A stretch of DNA of 64,000 nucleotides. It comes from Nostoc paludosum FACHB-159. GTDB taxonomy: Bacteria; Cyanobacteriota; Cyanobacteriia; Cyanobacteriales; Nostocaceae. The stretch is from NCBI RefSeq assembly GCF_014698835.1, contig NZ_JACJTU010000027.1, forward strand, positions 1 to 64,000. The letters run 5' to 3'. Below are positions 1 to 9,255 of this stretch, one piece after another. The notes under the pieces are model-generated. The model was not told where the DNA came from. It saw nothing but the letters and a program-made list of their open reading frames with translations, and did no database searches. How positions within the stretch are numbered: the stretch's first letter is position 1; each line of letters starts with the position of its first letter. A program made the position numbers and the translations under genes.

Positions 1-92
1 TTCAGTTGCAATTAATCCTGGCTGAAGCGTAATTATAGTTGCAGTTAATCCTGGTTTGAAAATCTCTTGATTGCAGGTTTGAGCGATTAGTA

Positions 93-614
93 TTGCAGGT
101 CGTTACAGGTAGCAAGTTTACTTTATTTTTACCAAATCGATTGCATCTGGAAGATGAGGTCGATGAAGGAGAAAATTGTACTGTCTCTACATTGCCTTCT
201 CTAGCCATTCCTCAAAATAAAACTATTTTGCTTGTGGAAGACGAGCAAAATACTGGTATTGTGCTACAAGATTATTTGCAAACAATTGGCTACCAAGTTA
301 AGTGGATCAATAGCAACGATGATTTTTTGAAGCAGGTGCAAATTCTAGAGCCAGATTTAATTTTGGTAGATGTCCAGTTAGTAGGTGATGCCAGTGGCTG
401 GGATTTATTAAATATTCTTAGACAAGAGCTTTCTTTAGAAGATTTGCAGGTGATAATGATGGGCTTTGGGGAACCTTCAGAAGATAAAATTTCTATTTTG
501 CAAGCTGGTGCTAACGACTATCTTCTCAAACCAATTAGAGTATTTCAATTAGAGTCAATGTTAATGCGATATTTGGGTGAGAGTGATTTTGATATCAACC
601 AAACACCAATATAA
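93..614 (+). CDS. Single-domain response regulator receiver protein
   Basis: A CheY-like receiver domain fills roughly residues 42-160 and there is no output domain. The acidic pair is in VEDE near residue 48, the phosphoacceptor Asp is in LVDVQL near residue 93, and the conserved Lys is in LLKPI near residue 146. The usual Thr/Ser after beta-strand 4 is missing: the segment reads VIMMGFG. The first 40 residues are low in complexity and unlike a receiver. The open frame starts at a TTG, so the true start is uncertain and could lie further in. A partner kinase is not visible here. It probably acts by protein contact in a phosphorelay; this is inferred from architecture only. Confidence 0.8.
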   Translation: MQVVTGSKFTLFLPNRLHLEDEVDEGENCTVSTLPSLAIPQNKTILLVEDEQNTGIVLQDYLQTIGYQVKWINSNDDFLKQVQILEPDLILVDVQLVGDASGWDLLNILRQELSLEDLQVIMMGFGEPSEDKISILQAGANDYLLKPIRVFQLESMLMRYLGESDFDINQTPI

Positions 615-1429
615 ATGCTTGGCGATCGCACTTACATTTTTAGTCCCCAAGAGGTATTGTAAAATAATACCAAGCGATCGCTTGATGTTGTTCATCCCTT
701 TGGTATAGTCCAACCCAGACATCGCTGCAATTAATATAAAAATATAAAGATTACACAAAGCTCTGTATTTCTATATACAGATATAACTCACAAATATGAA
801 GAGTATGCAAAGATGCCTATTTAAGTATAGACATCTAAGTAATATTCTGTACTTAATTATTATTAGCTTATTCAGATGTTCCCTATTTTCAAGCCAAATA
901 CTACGCGCACATAGCTGAAAGCCAGAGCATCAAAATCGCTTTGTTTCCTATGTAAGCTATTTCCTATTCTATTGTCAAGATAGCTGATAGCGGGAAAATA
1001 CCACAACCAAGAGTAAAAAAGGAATGTAACCTACTCCCTTGGCAAGCTAGTGAGACTTAGGCATTGACAAAAAACTAGTGTGAATTTGAAATATTCAAGG
1101 CTGATTCTACGACGCTTTGCCAGCGATGCCTGCGCCAGGCTACTAAATCAAAGATAGTTGAAAAAAGCCTGAACTAGCTATTTTCGTGAATTCACACACT
1201 CAAGAATTTGACAGTGCCTAAGACTTAGATAGTCCGAGATAGTTACATAAGCATTACTTACAAGCTACTCAACAGTGCAAATATTTGGGAAAAATTGCTA
1301 ACTCTCAAAGGTGAGATAAGTATGCCAAAAGCATTAACTCTTGGCGAGTTCATCGTGTCCTAAAACAGCATTCATAGCAAGTTGAGAACTTAAAGTTACT
1401 GAAAAAATCGATTCAGGTAGGTAAAAGTT
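615..1429. other. Intergenic region before the RTX-type gene
   Basis: No convincing gene is present in these 815 bp. It holds an imperfect long inverted repeat at about 1052-1225 (listed separately). A 13-codon frame at 1322 (MPKALTLGEFIVS) with a purine-rich AAGGTGAG just upstream could be a leader peptide or chance. The RTX-type gene has the plausible ribosome-binding stretch AGGTAGG about 8 bases before its ATG at 1430. Confidence 0.5.
1052..1225. repeat. Imperfect long inverted repeat, possible MITE-like element
   Basis: The left arm contains GAGACTTAGGCATTGACA and, some bases on, AGTGTGAATT. The reverse complement of the right arm reads AGTCTTAGGCACTGTCAAA and then GTGTGTGAATT. The arms are about 40 bases each with a few mismatches and enclose about 90 bp of non-coding sequence. 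I see no clear target duplication, so its mobile origin is only a suggestion. Confidence 0.45.
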
Positions 1430-3892
1430 ATGGCAAATATCAATGGAACCAGCGGTAATGATACTCTAGTGGGTACTTACGATGCTGACAAGATTAACGG
1501 TAAAGCTGGGAACGATATCATCATAGGTTATGGAAATAATGACACCCTAACTGGTGGGGGTGGCAATGATAGATTTATTTTCAGCTCCTCTTTCGACTCC
1601 CAGTACGAACCTGACACCATCATTACTGATTTTGGTGGCGTAGGTAAAGGCTCAAATCCCTCGGCAGCAGTCGTAGCCGAAGTGGATACATTGATATTTC
1701 AAGGTTCTGGGTTGACTGTCCAAAATCTGCTGCTTACTCAGAATGGCAGTAATCTGGAAATTTCCTTTGGCGGTAAAAAAGTTATCCTGCAAAACTTTAC
1801 CTTGGAAAACCTAGATAACCTTTCAACGCTGGGCAATATCCTGTTTAATGGACAAATCAGCATCACCGACAGCTTTGATGTCGTCAATGCTAACTCCACC
1901 CAACAGAACCCGTTCCGCAAGAACACAGTCACCTTCTTTAACGACCTGAATAACTATGTCAACGGCTTTGACAAATCAGATGATGTTATTAATGGTCAAG
2001 GTGGTGATGACTACATCAACGGCAAGAGTGGCAATGACCTGCTCCGTGGCGGCGCGGGTAATGATACTCTCATTGGTGGTGCGGGAAATGATGGTCTCAG
2101 CGGTGACGAGGGTAATGATGTTCTCAGCGGTGGTGCGGGGAATGATGGTCTCAGCGGTGGTGAGGGGAATAACACCCTTAATGGTGGCGCTGGTAACGAT
2201 ACCTTTAGTTTTAGCTTTTCAACAGGCGATAACCTACTAAATGGAGATGATGGCAATGATTATTTTTCTGCCTATGTCTTCTATCGCGACGGTGATGGTG
2301 CTTCTGGAAATAACACACTCAACGGTGGCGCTGGTAACGATATCTTGAATATTGACAATTCAAGAGGCGATAACCTACTGTTTGGGGGCGATGACGATGA
2401 TTATCTCTCTGCCTCTGGCGATACAAATAGATACGGCAACTATGCAGCATTTGGCAATAACACCCTAAACGGTGGCGCTGGTAACGATACCTTGAATGTT
2501 AACTTTGCAAGAGGCGATAACCTACTGTTTGGGGGTGATAACAATGATTATCTCTCTGCCTCTGACTTGAATTTCCTTGATGGTTATGCCACTTCTGGCA
2601 ACAATACCCTCAACGGTGGCGCTGGTAACGATTTCTTGGGTGTTGACTTTTCAACAGGCGATAACCTATTGAACGGGGGCAGTGGTAATGATTATCTTAG
2701 AGCTTCTGCGTACTATCCCGACGGCTACTTATTCCCCTACGTTGGCCCTACCGGCAAGAACACCCTCAACGGTGGTACTGGTGACGATACCTTGAATGCT
2801 GACTATTCAAAAGGCAATAATCTGCTCTCTGGTGGCGATGGCAATGATTCTCTTTCTGCCTCTGGCTACTACCAAGATCAACCAACAGACTCTTATTTTG
2901 TTACTGCCTCAGGCAATAACACCCTCAACGGTGGTGTCGGTAACGATAAATTAAATGTTGACTTTTCAACAGGCGATAATTTACTAGATGGAGGGTATGG
3001 CAATGATTCTCTGAGTGCCTCTGGTAAATACGGGTATACTCCTGGCTCCTTTGGCAAGAATACTCTTAACGGTGGCGCTGGTAATGATAGGTTGAGTGTT
3101 GACTATTCAACAAGCGATAATCTGCTCTCTGGAGGAGATGACGATGATTATCTCTCCGCTTACTATACTGCTTCAGGTAAGAATATTCTCGACGGTGGTG
3201 CTGGTGATGATAACTTGAAGGTTGACAATTCAACAGGCAATAATACCCTCAACGGTGGTGCTGGTAATGATGACTTGAGTGCTGACGATGCAAGAGGCAA
3301 TAATCTGCTCGTTGGGGGCGATGGCAATGATTATCTCTCTGCCTCTGCCTTTGGCAACTACAGCGGGATTGATTTGGGCAATAATACCCTCAACGGTGGT
3401 GCTGGGAACGACTTCTTGGATGTTCAGTTTTCAACAGGCCATAATTTAGTTGATGGAGGTAATGGCAATGATTATCTCGTCGCCTCTAACGCCTCAGGCA
3501 ATAACACCCTCAAAGGTGGTGCTGGGAATGATACCTTGGTCGGTGGAAATGGTAATGATACCCTCTATGGAGGGACTGGTACTGATACCTTTGTTTTCAA
3601 TGGTTACGGTCAAGGTGTTAGTAGTATTTATGACTTCAACGCAAGTAGCGAACTTATTTGGGTATCGGCTAGTGGTTATGGTGTAGACTTATTACCAATT
3701 TACCTCTCAGCTAGTCAATTTACGCTTGGAACATCTGCAACGACGAAGGATCAGCGAATTATCTATGATGACACTACAGGTGCATTATACTTTGACGGAG
3801 ATGGTAGTGGCGGTGCGTCTACTCTAAGAAAATTTGCCCAACTATCTGCTGGACTGTCATTGACCAATAACAATTTTTATGTGACTGCTTAA
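1430..3892 (+). CDS. RTX-type calcium-binding repeat protein, probably type I secreted
   Basis: The 820-residue protein is built mostly of glycine/aspartate nonapeptides of the GGxGNDxLx kind, which form calcium-bound parallel beta-rolls. After a short N-terminal block (GTSGNDTLVG) and a non-repeat region at about residues 45-180, about ten longer modules follow. Each has NTLNGGAGND, then xSTGDNLL, then GGDGNDYLSAS, separated by variable Tyr/Ser/Gly linkers. The last 80 residues (ASQFTLGT, then RIIYDDTTGALYFD) match the C-terminal domain common in cyanobacterial hemolysin-type secreted proteins. No Sec signal is seen, which fits type I export. No enzymatic domain is recognised, so hemolysin or toxin activity should not be assumed; an extracellular or sheath structural role is as likely. 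Confidence 0.88.
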   Translation: MANINGTSGNDTLVGTYDADKINGKAGNDIIIGYGNNDTLTGGGGNDRFIFSSSFDSQYEPDTIITDFGGVGKGSNPSAAVVAEVDTLIFQGSGLTVQNLLLTQNGSNLEISFGGKKVILQNFTLENLDNLSTLGNILFNGQISITDSFDVVNANSTQQNPFRKNTVTFFNDLNNYVNGFDKSDDVINGQGGDDYINGKSGNDLLRGGAGNDTLIGGAGNDGLSGDEGNDVLSGGAGNDGLSGGEGNNTLNGGAGNDTFSFSFSTGDNLLNGDDGNDYFSAYVFYRDGDGASGNNTLNGGAGNDILNIDNSRGDNLLFGGDDDDYLSASGDTNRYGNYAAFGNNTLNGGAGNDTLNVNFARGDNLLFGGDNNDYLSASDLNFLDGYATSGNNTLNGGAGNDFLGVDFSTGDNLLNGGSGNDYLRASAYYPDGYLFPYVGPTGKNTLNGGTGDDTLNADYSKGNNLLSGGDGNDSLSASGYYQDQPTDSYFVTASGNNTLNGGVGNDKLNVDFSTGDNLLDGGYGNDSLSASGKYGYTPGSFGKNTLNGGAGNDRLSVDYSTSDNLLSGGDDDDYLSAYYTASGKNILDGGAGDDNLKVDNSTGNNTLNGGAGNDDLSADDARGNNLLVGGDGNDYLSASAFGNYSGIDLGNNTLNGGAGNDFLDVQFSTGHNLVDGGNGNDYLVASNASGNNTLKGGAGNDTLVGGNGNDTLYGGTGTDTFVFNGYGQGVSSIYDFNASSELIWVSASGYGVDLLPIYLSASQFTLGTSATTKDQRIIYDDTTGALYFDGDGSGGASTLRKFAQLSAGLSLTNNNFYVTA

Positions 3893-3945
3893 TAGTAATG
3901 AGTGCTTCATGATTATAAGCAGAGAATAATAAGAAATTTGGTAAA

Positions 3946-3979
3946 TGCGAGATGCCTTTAATAGCATCTCGTATTTTAT
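3946..3979 (+). terminator. Rho-independent terminator after the RTX-type gene
   Basis: A stem of about 10 bp (TGCGAGATGC with GCATCTCGTA, one G-U pair) and an 8-base loop is followed by a T-rich run. It lies about 55 bases past the stop codon. Confidence 0.7.
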
Positions 3980-4044
3980 ATCATGTCCGGTTAATTACTT
4001 ACTAAACCCGAAGAATCCCAAAGAGCCAAAGCGGTGCTTTGTCT

Positions 4045-4068
4045 CCCCTAAGAGCTTGCTCTTAGGGG
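4045..4068. repeat. Perfect 11-bp palindromic hairpin
   Basis: CCCCTAAGAGC, two T, then GCTCTTAGGGG. It sits in sequence (from about 3983) that resembles the stretch near 41320, sharing ATCATGTCCG and CGAAGAA, so this is a dispersed non-coding repeat between two converging genes. Confidence 0.6.
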
Positions 4069-4168
4069 ATTAAGGGGTGGGGTCTAATGATTAGCAAAAT
4101 CATAACTAATTACCCTAACACGATATTATTTATTAATAAACCGATATAGAAATACTAAATTATGAAAC

Positions 4169-4603
4169 CTATAACATTTTTTTCATTTTTACATGAGGAA
4201 TACCAGCTTCTTCAAATATTTTTCCTTCTTCTACAAACCCCAATTTTAGATATAAATCTTTGACATATTCTTGAGAATGAATCACAACTTCACGAATATT
4301 TTTACTAGCTATATATAAGAGTGCATTTTCCATGATTTTCTTACCAATACCTTGCCCTCTAGCTGTAGACAAAACAGCTAGTCTTTCGATTTTGGCAGTT
4401 TTTTCATCTAAATATCTAATTCTGCTAGTGCCCACAGCTTTATCATCTAAATAAGCTATTAAATGGTCGGATGTTTCATCCTTGCCATCAAATTCTAAAG
4501 CAGGATCTACGCCTTGTTCTTCCTGAAAAACTGATTTTCTAATTGCGGCGATCGCTGGAAATTCTTCGGGTATTTTAGCAACTTTTATAACTAAATTACT
4601 CAT
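4169..4603 (-). CDS. GNAT-family N-acetyltransferase (ElaA-like)
   Basis: A 144-residue acetyl-CoA-dependent N-acetyltransferase of the GNAT fold. The acetyl-CoA loop reads RGQGIGK after the strand AKIERLAVL, and the C-terminal part has HSQEYVKDLYLKLGF followed by EEAGIPHVKM. This ending is typical of small ElaA/YjdJ-like members. The start is placed at MSNLVIKV because the upstream 16 codons are rich in basic and aromatic residues and look unrelated. The substrate is unknown. It lies 61 bp downstream of putA on the same strand, so co-transcription is possible. Confidence 0.82.
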   Translation of the reverse strand: MSNLVIKVAKIPEEFPAIAAIRKSVFQEEQGVDPALEFDGKDETSDHLIAYLDDKAVGTSRIRYLDEKTAKIERLAVLSTARGQGIGKKIMENALLYIASKNIREVVIHSQEYVKDLYLKLGFVEEGKIFEEAGIPHVKMKKML

Positions 4604-4664
4604 GAAACTTTTTCTAGTTTTAGAATAATTAAAAAAGGTGGGTTTCCCCACCTAATTCTATACT

Positions 4665-7649
4665 TTAATCAACTCCGTCAATTGGTGCAAAACCTTGGCG
4701 CTGAATATTTTCTGTGATTGCGCGTGGTTCTAGGAATTGCAATAGGTAATCAGGGCCTCCGGCTTTAGAACCTACTCCCGAAAGTTTGAATCCGCCAAAG
4801 GGCTGCCGTGCAACTATAGCACCTGTGATGGTGCGGTTGATGTACAAATTCCCCACTTCAAATTCTGCCTGCGCTTGCTGAATGTGGGAAGGTGTTCGAG
4901 AATAAAGTCCTCCAGTCAAGGCGTAGTTAGTTCCATTGGCCACTGCTAAGGCTTGTTGGAAATCTTTCACCCGAATTACCGCCAGCACAGGGCCAAAAAT
5001 TTCTTGTTGGGAAATTACCGCATTGGGGGATACTTCACTAAAAATCACAGGGCCGATAAAATATCCGTGTTCTGGTGCGGGTAACTCCAAGGCTAATTGT
5101 GCTTCTGCCTTACCCTTTTCAATATACTCGCGGATGCGATCGCGGGCATTGGCATCAATTACCGGGCCGACTTGGGTACTAGGTAACTCTGCTTCCCCAA
5201 TGTTCAGGGATTTTGTTGCTTCCACCAACCGCTGCACAAAGGTATCATAAATCGGTTCCAGCACAACTACCCGCGAACAAGCAGAACATTTTTGGCCGCT
5301 GTAACCAAATGCGGACTGCACTACCCCGACAACTGCTTGGTCTAAATCAGCACTTTCGTCGACAATAATTGCATTTTTGCCGCCCATTTCCGCAATTACT
5401 CGCTTCATGTGCTTTTGTCCGGGTTTTAGTATGGCTGCATCTGCGTAAATTCGACAGCCCACTTCTTGAGATCCAGTAAAAGCAATCACATGAGTATCTG
5501 GATGATTTACCAAATAAGCGCCGACTTGGGAACCCTTACCAGGCACGTATTGAAATACACCTTTAGGAAAACCAGCATCAATTAAGATTTCTGTGAGTTT
5601 GGCGGTAATTACAGAAGACGTTTCCGCAGGTTTGAGGAGAGTACAATTCCCAGAAACTAGGGCTGCTACGGTCATTCCACAAGCGATCGCCAGCGGAAAA
5701 TTCCAAGGAGAAATCACCACAGCAATTCCCCGTGGCTGGTAAATATAACGATTAGTCTCACCTGGTATGTCGTAAATCACACCTTTATCTAACCGTTCCA
5801 TTTCATCGGCGTAGTAGCGACAAAAATCTATCGCCTCGGAAACCTCTCCATCAGCTTCCTTAACTGGTTTTCCAACTTCCAAAACCATCCAAACTGCAAG
5901 TTCAGCACGGCGTTCTTCCATCAAATCAGCCGCTTTTCGCAGAATCTTAGCGCGTTCTTGAACTGGTGTTTTCCGCCACCCAGGAAACGCCGCCTTCGCA
6001 GCTTGCATCGCTTGTTCGGCTTGTTCAACATTGATTAATCCGACTTTCCCAACTACCTCACTGAAATTAGAAGGATTGAGAGAATCAACAAATTCCGACG
6101 TGTTAACATACTCCCCATTAATCAGCGGTAAATAAGTTTTACCCAACTGCTGACGAACCGCTGCAAAAGCCTCTGCTGCCTTCTTCCTACCCTCCTCCTC
6201 AGCATAATCTGTATCTGCCGCCCCAACAAAACCTCTATCTTCCTCTCTGCGCCTCTGCGTCTCTGCGTGAGACACATCCACAACAGGCGCCGCCAACAAC
6301 TCCTCAATCGGTCGATTCTCCAAATTCTGCCGTAAAAATGAACTGTTAGCCGTATTTTCCAACAATCGCCGAATCAAATATGCCATTCCAGGCAATAATT
6401 CACCGTAAGGACAGTAAACCCTAACGCGATAACCCCTATCAACCAAAGCCTTGGCGACTTTATCACCCATACCGTAGAGGACTTGCAACTCAAACCGACG
6501 GCGGGGGACATTTAAAGTTTCGGCTATGGCAATGGCACGAGCGTGCGATCGCACATTATGGCTACCAATGGCAGAATACACATATTGATGATTTTCTAGC
6601 AATAACTGAGTAATGGTTTCAAAGTTAGCGTCAGTTGCGGCTTTATCATTGTAAACTGGCTGTGGCCAGTGCTTCTGTGCTGCTTTAATAGTTTCCTGAT
6701 CCCAATATGCGCCTTTTACCAAACGGATTGTTAGGGGATAACCGCGCTGTTTTAACCAAGAAATCACGTTTTTAACATCTTCCTCGCTATCACGCAGATA
6801 TGCTTGGATTGTGATCCCAATGTCTGTACGTTGCCGAAACTCTTCTTCTAGTAAGAGTTTTTTCAAGATATTAAGAGTTATGTCCTTATAGGCATACTGT
6901 TCCATATCAAAATGGACAGCTGCGCCTAATTCTTTGGCACGACGTAAGAGAATACGAATGCGATCGCTAACTCTCTCTTCACTACCTTTAGCATCTAATG
7001 GGTCAAATTGAGAATAAAACGCCGTTAATTTAACAGAAACCTGGACTTTTGGTAGTGGTTCGCCATCAGCCTCATCAATAGCTGGGATAGCTGCCCAATT
7101 CTTCGATGCTGCCACCAATTGTTGCATTAATTCTAGATAGCGTTCTAGATAAGATTGCGCTTCGGCTTCAGTAATTACCGCTTCACCAAGTAAATCAATG
7201 GTGAAAGCCATTTTTTCTTTTCGCAGTCGTTCAACTGTTTTGATGACTTGTTTAATATTTTCCCCAGCAATATATTTATGAGCGAGAGTTTCAACCGCCG
7301 TACCAACGGTTGTAGCAGCAACTTGTCCTGGTACAGAGTCGGGGTTAGCAAAGTTTAGCATTCCCTTCAAAGCTGCTGGTAATTCTACAGATTCATCGCC
7401 TAAATACTCCTGTAAATGAGAGGCAATTTCTGACTTACTGTGCAAAGCAGGTAGCGTATCTATAAACCGAAATAATTGCACCCGCAACCCAGGATTACTC
7501 ATTGCCCAAGCTAGCAATTTATCATCCCAGCGCATCTGATCTCGTAGGGAAGCAAAAAACGAACGATTTTCTTGGGTAGCTGCTAGAAGTTGTTTAGCAA
7601 TTTCTTGAGTTTTAGCTTCGTAGGTGCTTGTTTGTACTTGTAATACCAC
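4665..7649 (-). CDS. putA: Bifunctional proline dehydrogenase / glutamate-semialdehyde dehydrogenase
   Basis: Oxidises proline to glutamate in two steps on one 994-residue chain. The FAD-dependent proline dehydrogenase barrel covers about residues 110-440, with RLVKGAYWD and then YGMGDKVAKALVDRGYRVRVYCPYGELL split around it. The NAD-dependent aldehyde dehydrogenase covers about 505-970, with NFPLAIACG, the cofactor-loop FTGSQEVG, EMGGKNAIIV, and the catalytic Cys in SGQKCSACSR near residue 787. There is no N-terminal DNA-binding domain, so it is not the autoregulating enterobacterial type. The linker between the domains (residues about 459-475) contains HAETQRRREEDRG, which is the translation of a dispersed repeat that has entered the gene in frame. 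Confidence 0.95.
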   Translation of the reverse strand: MVLQVQTSTYEAKTQEIAKQLLAATQENRSFFASLRDQMRWDDKLLAWAMSNPGLRVQLFRFIDTLPALHSKSEIASHLQEYLGDESVELPAALKGMLNFANPDSVPGQVAATTVGTAVETLAHKYIAGENIKQVIKTVERLRKEKMAFTIDLLGEAVITEAEAQSYLERYLELMQQLVAASKNWAAIPAIDEADGEPLPKVQVSVKLTAFYSQFDPLDAKGSEERVSDRIRILLRRAKELGAAVHFDMEQYAYKDITLNILKKLLLEEEFRQRTDIGITIQAYLRDSEEDVKNVISWLKQRGYPLTIRLVKGAYWDQETIKAAQKHWPQPVYNDKAATDANFETITQLLLENHQYVYSAIGSHNVRSHARAIAIAETLNVPRRRFELQVLYGMGDKVAKALVDRGYRVRVYCPYGELLPGMAYLIRRLLENTANSSFLRQNLENRPIEELLAAPVVDVSHAETQRRREEDRGFVGAADTDYAEEEGRKKAAEAFAAVRQQLGKTYLPLINGEYVNTSEFVDSLNPSNFSEVVGKVGLINVEQAEQAMQAAKAAFPGWRKTPVQERAKILRKAADLMEERRAELAVWMVLEVGKPVKEADGEVSEAIDFCRYYADEMERLDKGVIYDIPGETNRYIYQPRGIAVVISPWNFPLAIACGMTVAALVSGNCTLLKPAETSSVITAKLTEILIDAGFPKGVFQYVPGKGSQVGAYLVNHPDTHVIAFTGSQEVGCRIYADAAILKPGQKHMKRVIAEMGGKNAIIVDESADLDQAVVGVVQSAFGYSGQKCSACSRVVVLEPIYDTFVQRLVEATKSLNIGEAELPSTQVGPVIDANARDRIREYIEKGKAEAQLALELPAPEHGYFIGPVIFSEVSPNAVISQQEIFGPVLAVIRVKDFQQALAVANGTNYALTGGLYSRTPSHIQQAQAEFEVGNLYINRTITGAIVARQPFGGFKLSGVGSKAGGPDYLLQFLEPRAITENIQRQGFAPIDGVD
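6241..6272 (-). repeat. Dispersed repeat embedded in the putA linker
   Basis: The stretch contains CTCTGCGCCTCTGCGTCTCT and, on the coding strand, encodes HAETQRRRE. The same type of CGCAGAG-rich sequence is found in intergenic DNA at 63390-63425. It falls exactly between the two catalytic domains of PutA and keeps the reading frame. Confidence 0.6.
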
Positions 7650-7991
7650 TGATAATAAACTCCTTATTCAAGACAAGGTTTTTTTATAAAACCTGTGTCT
7701 TCTATTTTGACGCTTTAATTATATTGGGGCATTGGATATGGGGAGGTGTGGGAGGAGACGGAGGGGTAGGAGGAAAGGGAAGCATAAATTCTTTTTTTCC
7801 CCATCTCCCCACACTCCCCTCTCTCCCCACACTCCCCACACCTCCCCATACCCAATGCCCCATGCCCCATGCCCCATGCCCTATTTACTGACAAGTGTTA
7901 TCCTTTTGTTGATACATTTTTAACTTGATGGGACAGATGTTGCAGTACAAAATTTTAGCTCAGTCATACTAGGAGTGGGGATACCAACGCT
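7650..7991. repeat. Intergenic repeat-rich region with heptamer tandem repeats
   Basis: A 342-bp gap between divergent genes. At 7738-7780 there is a G-rich run of GGAGG/GGTGTGGG motifs. At 7800-7850 its pyrimidine complement (CTCCCCACACTCCCC) could pair with it. At 7851-7881 CCCCATG repeats follow. This arrangement of inverted purine/pyrimidine runs next to heptamers recurs at 20100-20260. The frames open here are only translations of the repeats. Confidence 0.6.
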
Positions 7992-8654
7992 ATGTTTACA
8001 GAAAACCTCACACGTATCTTATTTTCTAACTGGCAACGCACACTCCAGCCTTTTGGCGTTGACGAAGTAGCGGCTGATAAAGCCTTTAATCAGTTGGTTA
8101 CAGCTTACTCTAGCAGCGATCGCCATTATCACACGCTAAAACACATTCATCACGTCCTCAACATGATTGAAATTTTGCAAGGTTACACCAATAACCTAAC
8201 TGCTGTTCAATTTGCTGCCTGGTTTCATGATGTAGTGTATGACACTCAGGCTAAAGATAATGAACAAAAAAGTGCGGACTATGCTCTTGAATTGTTGAGT
8301 AGTTTAGGTATTTCAGAAGATACCATAGCTACTGTTACGAATCTCATTCTCAACACCAAAGAACACCAGGCTGCGGTGGATGACTTTGATAGCCAAGTCT
8401 TACTTGATGCAGATTTAGCGATTTTTGCTGCTAGTCCAGTTGATTATACAGAATACGTCTATGCTATTCGCAAAGAATATGACTGGGTGTCAAAAGCAGA
8501 GTATATTGTAGGGCGGCGGCAAGTTTTAGAAAGATTTTTAAAGCGATCGCATATTTACTTTACACCTTTAATGTTGGAGTTTGCCGAACCATTCGCCCGG
8601 AGTAATATTCAGGAGGAAATTAAGTATTTAGCTTCGGAATATGTTTTTGATTAA
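7992..8654 (+). CDS. HD-domain predicted metal-dependent phosphohydrolase
   Basis: A 220-residue protein of the HD superfamily. The metal-binding elements are HYHTLKHIHHV near residue 50, the HD pair in AAWFHDVVYD near residue 80, and a distal Asp in LLDADLAIF near residue 140. Length and motif order match the predicted phosphohydrolases usually annotated from this subfamily. It acts in the cytoplasm on an unknown phosphoester substrate. A GGAGTG purine run stands about 20 bases before the ATG. It is divergent from putA and has no clear operon partner. Confidence 0.78.
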   Translation: MFTENLTRILFSNWQRTLQPFGVDEVAADKAFNQLVTAYSSSDRHYHTLKHIHHVLNMIEILQGYTNNLTAVQFAAWFHDVVYDTQAKDNEQKSADYALELLSSLGISEDTIATVTNLILNTKEHQAAVDDFDSQVLLDADLAIFAASPVDYTEYVYAIRKEYDWVSKAEYIVGRRQVLERFLKRSHIYFTPLMLEFAEPFARSNIQEEIKYLASEYVFD

Positions 8655-9036
8655 AGCTATGTAATGCTTGGGAAATTTTTCTTTATATTGTAAGTGCGAT
8701 CGCACTTTCTAATTCTCTACTGAAATCTTTATTGCTCCATCATTTCATGATATGTAGGAATCCGTTTTGATTACTGAACTGATTTGCGTAGGAAGGCAAT
8801 AGGCAACAGGCAATAGGCAATAGGGTTTTAGAAAATGAATGTGTACTCAGTTTTGTTCAAAAATCAAATAGGAGTCCTATAGATAAACTCTTGTTCCTTC
8901 TAGGGTGAATAGCCCTGTGGAGGAAATAGCAAAAACTATCTGGTGTTTGGGAAGCAAATCTTGGCAGTGGTGGTGTATTTGCCACGCTTAGTGATGCCCC
9001 AATGACAGCATCAGACTTTGTAGTGCAAGCATAATT
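8655..9036. other. Intergenic region with CAATAGG heptamers
   Basis: At 8793-8825 the sequence GGCAATAGGCAACAGGCAAT repeats a seven-base unit also seen near 13370 and 18575. No gene was recognised in the remainder up to the mobile element at 9045. Confidence 0.5.
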
Positions 9037-9044
9037 TATTTAGA

Positions 9045-9191
9045 GGCGTTGCTGAATAATCGGATGATTTAGGCTGACGCGGGGACACAAAGAGAAGTCT
9101 GAGCGCCGCAAGCCTGCGCTCAGAACTTCGGGAGACACGGGGATTATGTCTTGATGCAAATTCTCAAATCATCCCGCAATTATGCAACGCC
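9045..9191. mobile_element. MITE family 1, copy A (147 bp)
   Basis: The ends are inverted repeats of about 26 bp: left GGCGTTGCTGAATAATCGG, right (reverse complement) GGCGTTGCATAATTGCGGG, both continuing ATGATTT. It is flanked on both sides by the same 8 bases, TATTTAGA, at 9037-9044 and 9192-9199. No coding sequence is present. Three relatives with the same ends lie at 33274, 41439 and 51986. Confidence 0.85.
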
Positions 9192-9206
9192 TATTTAGAA
9201 TAAAAA

Positions 9207-9246
9207 ACTCCAAGCTTGGAGCAAAAAACTTCAAGCTTAGAAGATT
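9207..9246 (-). terminator. Terminator after cpcF
   Basis: Read on the minus strand, two short palindromes each followed by six T appear in a row: CTTCTAAGCTTGAAG with TTTTTT, then CTCCAAGCTTGGAG with TTTTTT. They begin about 10 bases after the cpcF stop and probably end the cpc transcript. Confidence 0.6.
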
Positions 9247-9255
9247 GAGCTTTGA

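Noticed and set aside
7732..7923. Reading frames across the GGAGG/CCCCATG repeats
   Set aside because: The translations are simple repeats of His, Pro and Cys and lie between two divergent genes.
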